A stretch of 64,000 nucleotides of DNA from Paralichthys olivaceus. Lineage: Eukaryota; Chordata; Actinopteri; Pleuronectiformes; Paralichthyidae. Position numbers and translations under genes: made by a program. Each line of letters starts with the position of its first letter. Positions within the stretch are counted from its first letter, which is position 1. The stretch spans positions 6,315,001 through 6,379,000 of the forward strand of contig NC_091108.1 of assembly GCF_024713975.1 (NCBI RefSeq), given 5' to 3'. Below the pieces are notes generated by a model, which was given only the letters and a program-made list of their open reading frames with translations, searched no databases and was not told where the DNA came from. Positions 37,601 through 53,062 of the stretch are shown piece after piece.

Positions 37601-40408
37601 AAAATGTTTGATTTGAGGGATGAAAGTGAGGAAACAAAGAGTGAGGATGAAAAAGCAAGAGATGAGGATGATGAGGAACAGAGAGAAAATCCTGAAACAA
37701 GAGAGATCGAGATACCCGGGAGGAGTGAGGATGAAATAACAGCTGTAGAGGAGCATGTAGGTGAAGATGAGGCTGAAACCTCAAAAGAGACACGAGGAAG
37801 AGACGAGATGAAACCGGTGGTTGAAGCTGAGAAAACAGAGATCATCGACTCAAATGAGACACGAGTGGAACGAGACAATCAGCCAGAGGCAAAGACGCCA
37901 GGCAAAAATAAAGACGAGAAGTTAGAAGAAAGCGAAGAGTGTCAGGAGAGCTGGGAAGGGACAGCGGACAGTGAGGAGGAAGACGCAGAATTCAACAGAA
38001 TCATCAGCAGCATGTTGATGATGACTTTAGAGGACATGCAGGCGGAAACAGCTGCAGAAAACGGGAGAACAAATAAAGAGCCGTCGGACACAGAGGGAGA
38101 TGGAAACATTAAAATAAAAGAGGAGAGTGGTGCCACAGAAAAGGTCGTTGAGGCGAAAAGTACAAACGATTCAAAGGAGACAGGAAGTGTGAAAGAGATT
38201 CAAAGTGAGGGCAACAGCACAAGAGAAAAAGTAGAAAATGCAACTGAGGAAAACGAGCAGGAAGAAAAAGATCCAAGAGAAAGAATAAGTTTGGATCTCG
38301 AGACAAATGAGGCTCAACAGACGTGTAGGAAAGAAGAAGAGGATGATGAGGAACAAGAGGAAGGAAGTGGAATAATAGCGGTGGAGCAGAAAATGATGGA
38401 GACGCAGGAAACTGCTGAACGTAAAGAAAAGGATGAGAAACTGGAGGAAACACAAGAAAAGAGGGAGGACGACAGCTCTTCTCTTCAGGAGGGTTTTCTG
38501 TCACCAGAGGAGATTCAACATGTAAGCACCGCGTTTCTCTTCATACACAACTTCACAATCACAAAACAATCACATCTTCTCTGCACTGCTACTAACTACT
38601 TCACTAACATAACTACTTTACTAACATAACTACTAGTACTACTAACTACTTCACTAACCTCTCGGCTAACTACCACCTCCATGTCTGTGCTGTGTCTTCT
38701 TCTCTTTCTTTTGTCTGTGCTGTGCAGGGTACTGACGCCGAGCTTTACAAAACTGTACAGTTAGTGTCAACTCTTCTGCAGCAGGTGAGAACAAACTGGT
38801 TTCCTGTAGGAAAGTGGAGAATACAAATGTATTTCTTACAATGAATGAGCAGCTCTACTTCTTTTGCACTTTTTATCTTCACAAATTCTTTTCATGCAAC
38901 TTTTTTACCAAAGTTACTTTTCCTCCCCCACACAAACAAAGTGTTTTTGGTTCGACTTCATTTAAAGCAGTGATGCGTTTCACAGTTTTTATCTTTTTAT
39001 CGGACCATTGCTGAGCTGGTTCGAAACCCAAAGTCTGTTTGCTCGGCCGAGGTTGCAGCTTTTCTTTCAGAAACTGTAAAAGTGAAATTTAAATTTAAAT
39101 TTGAAAGATTTTTAAATTGAGGATTCCACTTTCTGTTCACACTGTGACAAAGACATAGATGTGAAACACTCTGGTCAAGTTTCTTCAGGCATCAAAAATC
39201 ACTTCTAAGGATAAAACTAAGTTAACGACGTCAGAAGAAGTGAAAAATACATTTTACTGTTTTACACAAGGAGTCAGAAAATGTGTGTGTGTGTGTGTGT
39301 GTGTGTGTTGTAGAGGTATTCAGCGGTGTCCCTGTGCAGCATCACCACTCAGGTGCTGAAGGTGCTGAACGCCACTGAGGAGCTGCTGCAGGGAGTCGAG
39401 GGAGGAGACGACGCCCGACTCTCCTCCACCTCCCTGCCCCCAAACACCGACGCCAAGAAGCTGGACCAACAGTTCTGCAGACTGGAGGAGAACGTAAGCT
39501 TGACTTCATTTCACTTTCTTTGTCTTGTTTGTGTATAATCCCCGTGAGTTAAAGTCTGTGTTGTGGTTCGTGCTGCAGGTGTATGTGGCGGCTGGCTCAG
39601 TGTTCAGTCTGGAGGCGGAGCTGAGTGACCTGGAGGAGTGTGCCAGGGGAATCTGCAGCTCCACCTCTGACATGGAGCTGTCCTTCCTGGAGGAGCAGGT
39701 GGCATCAGCTGCTGCCAAGGTCCAACAGTCTGAACTACAGGTGGGTTGAAACTGGACCAATGGTCGGAGACGTAAGTGGAATATTTAGAGATCCTACATT
39801 TTTATACCGCTTTTTTTTTTTTTGCTGGTCATTAGAGAGAATACAAGTTTCAGGCCCTTCAGCACTGGAGTCACTCTCCGCACCCGGAGTCTACATCCAT
39901 TTTTAAACACAATCTATGATTATAACGGAAGGTCCAATAGTTTAAAAGTCACATAACTACTATAACATAAGTCTGATGAGGATGCATGATGTTCACTCCA
40001 AGCTGTACCGCCCCCTGTTGGTATAAACATGTACTGTATAACCTGTTCGTGACCCTGCAGATCGGCGACATCTCTGCGAGAATCGCTGCATTGAAGAGTG
40101 CAGGTCTCAATGTGGACACACAGTCACGCTTCACTAAGACCAGATCCATTCCAGTTATGGTACAACACCTTTGAATACTGATCCTTTATCATATGAGTCA
40201 GAACTTTATGTCAAACACATTCTACATGACTCTCCACAGCCGGTCACCCTCGACTCAACCAGACAGCTGAGGAGGCGATTACCTGCTCCACCAGTGAAAG
40301 GTTCTGTGTCTTTTGAGTTTGAACGTTTTGAAGTGTTTTTCAAATATATATTTCAATATTCAATGAATGTTTTTTTTTTAAATTCTCTCAGAGGACAAAG
40401 AAACCTGA
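21973..40408 (+). CDS. myrip: MyRIP / Slac2-c (Rab27 and myosin VIIa linker protein)
   Basis: Fifteen coding exons: 21973-22082, 27584-27805, 29953-30077, 32378-32458, 33269-33366, 34080-34160, 34974-35109, 35485-36041, 36593-38521, 38728-38784, 39314-39493, 39579-39740, 40061-40159, 40240-40300, 40392-40408. They total 3915 bases and remain in frame, giving 1304 residues. Domains: SHD1 ([20 protein letters not shown]), FYVE-like zinc finger ([27 protein letters not shown]), SHD2 ([20 protein letters not shown]), conserved [11 protein letters not shown] and an amphipathic [17 protein letters not shown] helix (candidate PKA-RII site), then acidic exon 9, and the C-terminal actin-binding region ([31 protein letters not shown]). 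YSAVSLC and [11 protein letters not shown] separate it from melanophilin. Role: tethers Rab27 organelles to actin motors. Longer than the human protein (about 860 aa) mainly through exon 9. Confidence 0.94.
23430..23479. repeat. perfect hairpin, 21-bp arms
   Basis: Arms 23430-23450 and 23459-23479 are exact reverse complements, separated by the 8-base loop CCCCAAAG. It lies in myrip intron 1. No transposon ends were recognised around it. Confidence 0.95.
26864..26923. repeat. perfect hairpin, 27-bp arms
   Basis: Arms 26864-26890 and 26897-26923 are exact reverse complements with a 6-base loop ATGTCA. Located in myrip intron 1, sense-strand transcribed with the gene. Confidence 0.95.
27374..27440. 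repeat. (CA)n microsatellite
   Basis: More than 30 CA units in myrip intron 1, about 140 bases upstream of exon 2; a GA/GT-rich run precedes it at 27291-27322. Confidence 0.95.
28255..28290. repeat. (CA)n microsatellite
   Basis: About 17 CA units in myrip intron 2. Confidence 0.95.
32338..32373 (+). repeat. (TG)n tract abutting the myrip exon 4 acceptor
   Basis: About 18 TG units followed immediately by TACAG and exon 4 (starts 32378). The repeat itself serves as the polypyrimidine/branch-site neighbourhood of this acceptor. Confidence 0.9.
34003..34032 (+). repeat. (TG)n tract upstream of myrip exon 6
   Basis: About 15 TG units, ~47 bases before the exon 6 acceptor (exon starts 34080), followed by a second GT-rich run up to TTTACCAG. 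Confidence 0.9.
34622..34695. repeat. (CA)n microsatellite
   Basis: About 36 CA units in myrip intron 6. Confidence 0.95.
37021..37480 (+). repeat. myrip: fourfold protein repeat inside myrip exon 9
   Basis: Four copies of a helix plus acidic box. The boxes start at about 37024, 37169, 37299 and 37445 and read [12 protein letters not shown], then three times [12 protein letters not shown]. Each is preceded by a Leu/Val-rich amphipathic segment ([47 protein letters not shown]). Spacing is 130-146 bases. The S-S-T-E/D-D-E string suits casein kinase 2 phosphorylation. Confidence 0.92.
38585..38680 (+). repeat. degenerate tandem CTAAC array in myrip intron 9
   Basis: TACTAAC or CACTAAC heptamers recur at least six times in ~95 bases, 50-140 bases upstream of the exon 10 acceptor (exon starts 38728). 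Tandem slippage is the simplest origin; each unit resembles the branch-point consensus. Confidence 0.7.
39279..39310 (+). repeat. (TG)n tract abutting the myrip exon 11 acceptor
   Basis: About 15 TG units followed by TTGTAG and exon 11 (starts 39314). Confidence 0.9.
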
Positions 40409-40851
40409 ATCATGGACCCAGGACCGTTGCAGTACCTCCAACACAGCAGTGCCTTGACCTTTGACCCTGCAGCCTACAAGCCCGTCTTAAATGATCCTGT
40501 CGGATTTTGTTTTGCCTTAATTTTATCTTAAACATACCTCAATTAATCTGGGACACTAGTGCTCTATGTAGGTTGTTAGTCGATGTGCAGGAAATCATTG
40601 ATTCTGGTGTCGTTTTCAGAAATGTACAGTCGATAAAATGACTTTATTTTCTGATTTGAGTTTGAAACAGTTTTGAAATTGATCCAACTGTGTGAGACAG
40701 ACAGTGCAGCTGAACCCAGAACAAAAAAAATCGCAAACATTTGAGTTTTTACTTTTAAGATAAAAGTAGATATTCTGTAATTCTGTTTAAAAACAATATT
40801 TTTTATCGATGTCATTTCAATGCAATGAGTTGGACATTTAACTGTCTGATA

Positions 40852-40857
40852 ATTAAA
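40852..40857 (+). other. myrip: candidate myrip polyadenylation signal
   Basis: ATTAAA about 440 bases after the myrip stop. The opposing plxdc2 signal (AATAAA on minus, 41077-41082) is only ~220 bases away, so the two genes converge tightly. Confidence 0.45.
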
Positions 40858-41483
40858 GTTTTACAAATGATGTGTAGTGATAAAAAGACACCGTATCAGC
40901 AGTTGTACTGTATATCATGAATATACAGTTCACAGTACAGGAGAACAACTACAGCACGTTAGAAAGATGTTGAAGGACTGTCCAACATTAATATTATGGA
41001 TGATGTAAACTGTATATTCCATCTTGTAGTGTACGTATTTGTACAGCAAAACAGTCAGTACCTGTTGTTTTCTGCCTTTATTTTTAAGAACAGAAAATAA
41101 AACAAATGTGAAAAGTGGCTCCCCGGGTGAAGGTGGTGTAAAGATGAGGACTTGACACCCAAATACGACATTCCTGCGTGTGAAGTAGGTGTGGGAACGA
41201 GAAACAAACATAGCAGTAAACATGAGTGCGTGACCTGAGTAAAGTAAAAACAAGTTTTTATCCAGTTTGAAATAAAAAAATTCTGTGGCTCAGCAAGTAA
41301 ACACGAAGCCAAACTGTCACATAAAATCATCTGAAGTAAAATTTTCCTCTCTGGGCTCAAATTCTGTCGTTAAAGTTTGAGCAGCAGCTAAATAGAGAAA
41401 TATTTCAGCATTGGAGCACAAAATACTAACTTACATAGAGAACCAGCTCTGTCCCCAAAGCCTTCTGGGATGTGTAGTGTTGG

Positions 41484-48067
<6,584 letters not shown>

Positions 48068-49636
48068 CCTCCCTCTCACTTAAACAAGTTAAATAAAAGC
48101 ACAACAGCGCTCGTGTCCTGACGTCAACTTGCTCCTCACGTTAACGTCCATGTTAAAGTTTGCAAATGTTCGCAGCTCGTGTGTGCGTCTCTTCACTGTC
48201 TGCAGCCACAGGGAGGAGGCGTTCACAGGATGTGGGAATTATCAGCATCACATTACTGCACCCCAATAGACCAATGTTTCTTTGCATATTTTTTTTTTCT
48301 TTCTAGTTTAATTATTTCGTTCGTATTGTGTAATTTCTTATTAATTTCTTTTTCATTTGGTTAATTTTCTATCTGTCCTTTTATGGCCATCTTTCTTTAA
48401 GAAAGAAAAAAGAAATTATAGTCAGAAAATGAAGGAGAAAGAAAAGATGGAGGAAATAAAAAAGAAAGAAAACTGAACAGAAAAAAGAATGAATCAATAA
48501 TAGAAAGAAACAGTCAAAAAAAAGAATGACAGGAAGGAAAGGTGGGGGAAATAATACATGGTAAAAAAATTTACAGAAAAAAGAAGTAAAGAAAGGTGGA
48601 CAGAAAAACAAAAAGGAAGAGTATAGAAAAAATAAAGTTTGGTCCAGGTTCCATCCATTAACATGGAGGTGGGATTTATGACCCATGTCACAGCCAGCCA
48701 CCAGGGGACAATGAAGACGCATTGATGTCTGCCTCCCCTTGGTAAAACATTAAATATAAGTTTTCAATCAGAATAAATGTCTTGTTCCATTGTGTCAAGC
48801 TTTTAAATCAATTCATCTACTGAAAAGAAAAACTCATGCTGGTAAAAACAAATAAGCTTTTTATTAAAAGGTGTGACATTAGCATTACAAATCATTACCA
48901 CAATTTTTAAGACATTGGAATAAATACTTGGGAACAAATAAGTTCGCTGAGAAGACTGCCACTGGATCACTCATTCTGAAGTTCCTTTAATTTCTCTTAA
49001 GTACATTTGTGCTATTTGACAGCTAAATGATTAAGTTAAAGATTTTACAGGAAATACAAGAATGAAGGCCAAATGAATCCTGTAAGTTTAAACACACTGG
49101 ACATTTTACAAGGATAATGACATTTTGGGAGACAACTTCCTGTCAGTGGTTACAGATGACTTGATACTAATGACGTCTGTTTGGTAAATGTGAAGCTACA
49201 GACAGCAGCAGGTTCGCTGAGCTGCAACCATTAACACCATTTTGGTTTTCATGTGGGTTAAGCAGATGTGTTCATGATTGAGCTTTAGAAATTATATGAG
49301 AGGAACATTATCTGTTCAGATAACACTTGGCACGAGCGAACCAAGGTGCACCATCGCCATCTCACATAACTCACTGCAGGAATGCAAAGAACAATGTTTC
49401 CCATAATGGATTATTCCTTTAATCTTAAAATACCCATTTGAATGAACTTGGTCTTTTTGTCCTTCAATTGTCTCAATTATGGAGGATATCAAAATGATTT
49501 TGACATGATTTATCCATTAATGTAAATGCTACTCCCAGCACCTTTAATTAAGCAGTTATTTGTGTCAGAGATGTGGGTGGAATGCAAAAAATTAAACAAA
49601 AGAACAAACTGAGCAACAAACCACCATCTTAAACAT
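48068..49636. other. intergenic: plxdc2 5' flank and FKBP 3' UTR
   Basis: 48068-48250 should hold the plxdc2 promoter and 5' UTR. 48395-48640 is a ~245-base purine-rich (plus-strand A/G) tract built from GAAAGAAA-type repeats. An AATAAA on the minus strand (TTTATT, 48860-48865) could end the FKBP transcript, giving a ~780-base 3' UTR. No exon seen. Confidence 0.5.
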
Positions 49637-51769
49637 TTAAAATCCACATTTCAGAAGCTCCACTTCAAAGATGAGAGAAGAATTTGGTGGGATAACAGGT
49701 GGGTATCCACTTGCACCATACGCGTAGTCTGGCGAGCAGGTCAACCGTGCCACCTCGCCAATGCTCATCTGTGGAGGAGGCAAAGAAAAGTTACAAAAGG
49801 AAATAATGCAAGTTTGAAACTGAGCTGATAATTTCAAAAACACTGGGGGACTTGATATCACTGCAGCAGAGGTGGAGATGCACAGACTAAAACACAAGCC
49901 CCGAAACACAGGGCTCTATATTCCCCAACATGTAAAAACATCTATATGCTCCTGTCTGTCCTGCTCGTGACCTCCGCCTAGGAAAAGAGTTGGATGTAAC
50001 TTTATTAACTTAGTAACTTTATTGATCCTACGTTCAGGATACGGTTGTGTTTTCATTAGCTCAAGCAGCAGGAGCAAATGAATACCTGATCTGACCCTGC
50101 TCTGTCTGTACGGAGACTGGTTTAAAGCCTGTGGTACAAACAGCCCAGAGCTTTATGTATCTTGACTTTTCTAATATCCAAAACTATGACAGAGCTTCTA
50201 GGTGGAACAGGTATCTCACTTAATAGTCCCGTACAGGAAGTACATTGCTTCAACCATTCAGACACATTTCTTTCAGTTCAGGTCACCCAGTCCAATTGCA
50301 TAGGCTGGACAAGTTAATCTTGGAGTGTGGGAAGATCAACAATTTAGTGAAATGTAATTTTAAAGTTCATCTCATTACCCTAGCTACACCTTCATCCCAA
50401 GCACGGATGACTTCTCCCAATCCAAGTTTGAAGACAAAGGGCCTCTCCCGATCCCTGGAGGAGTCAAACTTCTTTCCATTTGTGAGCGTGCCTGTGCAAC
50501 AACAAGAAAAAACATGTTTTGTGATTAAGAAATAATAACGAACATTTTTGTATGATGAGATAGTGTAAGTCACATTTAAGGGATGCAAAGTCTAATTCTG
50601 AGAACTGATAACACAAAAACGATGTGGTCTTGAGGAACGGAAGGGAAGAACTCAGGACTTTTATTTCCTTTCTTAAAATTGCACGATAAGACACCTGGAA
50701 GATCCCAACTAGACCCAAAGGGACATGCACCCAGGTCTGATCAACCTGTGGTGGACCTGTCTTAGAAGAAGGTGGTTCAAACACAGAACTGAAGACATGT
50801 CCCCAACATCCGCTGGTGCTCGCTAACGTCTACTGGTAGTTGGCAACTTATTTTATGCAACAGATCTTCAAACGTACAAGTGATATCCACCATCTCGTCC
50901 CCTGTTGTAAAAAAAAATAAACAGGGGCCTTACAGCAGTGGGTGTGAAGTTTGGTGCACTTTGTGGACGGTCCCTGGCTGCGCATGGAGACCAATGGTTT
51001 CCTGAAGGTGGGGACCTCGATGAAAAAGAAGCTGGAGCTCGTTGCGCGCTTTACGGACATTAAGAAGTGAAGGCTTCACTTCAGGTTCGATTACTAAATA
51101 CTGCTCCGATGAGTCAGAGACCGAACATCTTCACCGCGAGAATTAACAATGGAGACATTACAGACAGGAAGATCCGCTGTAGCTAGGACCGTTAGCTTCG
51201 CTGTAGCTAGGACCCTTAGCTTCGCTGAAGCTAGGACCCTTAGCTTCGCTGTAGCTGGACACAAAGAGTGTGATGAGGGCGAGCAGCTAGCCCGGCTCAA
51301 CCCGACGATCGGCTCCACTTCAACCGCAAAGAAACACGTCGTGTGACCCAGTGAGCTCCACGGGAGCCGGTTAGCATGATTTTTTTTAGACACAACCCCT
51401 CGCCCCCCTCCTTCGTCCCCGGTGTCCGTGCTAACGTTAGCTAGCCCGAAGCTACCGATCTCCTCGCCTCAGCCCCGGCAGCAGAATTAAAAATCACAAG
51501 TGTGATCGACACAGATCGAACCCGAACAAGTTGGTTCATATTTAAATGAAAAAGCGAGGAGGCTCAGATCGTCTCTTACCGACGTAGTGCACTTCGACTC
51601 GCTGTCCTCTCTGCGGGAAAGTCCTTCCTGTAGGAACAGAGCGAGCATCGTTAACGATTTGTTCTCATGGCGAGATCGATAATTAACATATCGATGAATT
51701 GAATAGTATATATTTATTTAAAAACTCCTCACCGTCTCCCTGTCTTAGTGTCTCAACGTTAACTCCCAT
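49637..51769 (-). CDS. FKBP12-type peptidyl-prolyl isomerase
   Basis: Four exons (minus): 51733-51769, 51580-51627, 50379-50491, 49637-49768, 330 bases in frame, 109 residues. The whole protein is one FKBP domain: [97 protein letters not shown]. Binding-pocket residues of human FKBP12 map to Y (HYV), F-D (KKFDSS), F (PFVF), E-V-I, W (RAW), Y (DYAYG) and F (LIFEVE). The position of human His87 is Tyr. Exon phases match the FKBP1 gene structure. It ends KCGF instead of the usual LE. Roles of the family: prolyl isomerisation, FK506/rapamycin binding, regulation of ryanodine and TGF-beta receptors. FKBP1A versus FKBP1B or a fish-specific third paralog is not settled, so no symbol is given. Confidence 0.92.
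51175..51259. repeat. 24-bp minisatellite in the FKBP gene
   Basis: About 3.5 copies of a 24-base unit starting CGCTGTAGCTAGGACC, at 51175, 51199, 51223 and 51247, with one or two changes per unit, in the second intron (between coding exons 2 and 3). Because 24 is a multiple of three it leaves open frames on both strands that are not genes. Confidence 0.9.
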
Positions 51770-51838
51770 TGTTCTCAGTGATGTGACCGAGCAGCTGGAC
51801 TCATTCACTCTGTATGAGCTTTCACTGCAGGAGGAGGG

Positions 51839-51857
51839 ATCACGTGACCCACGTGAT
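51839..51857. promoter_or_regulatory. palindromic double E-box upstream of the FKBP gene
   Basis: ATCACGTG-ACC-CACGTGAT: two CACGTG boxes (51841-51846 and 51850-51855) in a perfect 8-bp inverted repeat, about 70-90 bases upstream of the start codon. Suits USF/TFE/MITF-type bHLH-zip binding; regulation is inferred. Confidence 0.5.
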
Positions 51858-51919
51858 TTACAGTGTGGAAGAAGCTCATGTATGATCGTCACTGATGATT
51901 ATTACAATTACAATTGATC

Positions 51920-53062
51920 CTATTCACATTGAAATTAATTAAAAAAATTTAAAAAAAAAACCATGTGAGTTATTAGATAGTTTAAAGGGATTTACTATAA
52001 TAAGTCCTATAATTCTGAGATTACAATTCTAGGTTCAATTCGGAGGTTTTCTCTCTGCACACACAAATAAATCACTGATTTTACTGCAGTCGCTGTTTCA
52101 GCTTCTTCTCTCCGTCACTGTGGAACTAGATTTTTCCTTCTAGGATTTCTCGTCCAGTTGTTTGGATTTTATATTTTGAAATCACTAATATAACCAAAAC
52201 ACACACACACACATGGTTTATTCACCTCCAACTGTAAAGTACTTATCCTCAAAATAATGTGATGTTCAAACTTGAGGTATTTGTAATTTTCTAGATTATT
52301 AATTCTACATGTCACTTTATACCTGTTCTCCACTAAAATCAGAATCACAATCAGAAATACTTTATTAATCCCCGTAGGAAAATTTAAATTTTACAAAACC
52401 AAGAGTTACTGGTTATTCAACAGATTAAGATTGTACAACAAAACATATGAATATAAAAAAACGTTTGCTTGTTTTACATGAGACTATCCACAACTAAACC
52501 TTAGCTACAACCTTAAAACCTGTTCCTGGTTTAATGTTGTGTATATTTCCATGCATACGTCATGTATACACACATGTACACACGTATGATACATGTGTGT
52601 ATACATGACGTATGCATGGAAATATGCATAAAAAAGTACTTAGTTATGGTATGTTGCACGATGTTGTAAGTTAAAGATCACCTGTCCTGGAGCTAACCTT
52701 GTAATTTCAGCTCTGTTACAACACGTTTGGCAGAGCAGACATGAAACAATCTCTTTGTCATCAGTTTCTTCGTAAAACAACAATGTTTATCTGGAAAGTT
52801 TTACTCAGATTCTGAGGGTTCATGTTTCCTCTTGCTCTGCAGCAAAGATTATATGAACAAGTTACGACAGTCAATTATATATTTTTTCAAATGATTCCTT
52901 AATTGAGGGGCTTATGATTGGCAGTATTCACAAATATTGAAAAGTACTGTAGATGAACAATAATTTATTTTTCTCAGCACATGATGGTTTCATCTTGTAC
53001 ATGAAGATTTCAGTGGAATTAGAATTTGTTTGTTGATTTTGTATTATAATTCTGAATCTGGT
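51920..53062. other. intergenic between FKBP promoter and malrd1 3' end
   Basis: Contains a short fish SINE/LINE-like 3' tail (ACTTTATTAATCCCC, about 52360-52374), the large hairpin at 52543-52625, and a candidate malrd1 polyA signal (TTTATT on plus, 52964-52969). No exon supported. Confidence 0.5.
52543..52625. repeat. perfect hairpin, 36-bp arms
   Basis: Arms 52543-52578 and 52590-52625 are exact reverse complements around an 11-base spacer. The arms are mixed-sequence (not a simple repeat throughout) and begin ATATTTCCATGCATACGTCA. Confidence 0.96.

Noticed and set aside
37122..38504. Several long minus-strand open frames opposite myrip exon 9
   Set aside because: They are low-complexity shadows (Ser, Leu, Phe, Pro) of the acidic GA-rich coding strand.
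51094..51393. Open frames on both strands in an FKBP intron
   Set aside because: Created by the 24-bp tandem repeat, whose period is divisible by three.
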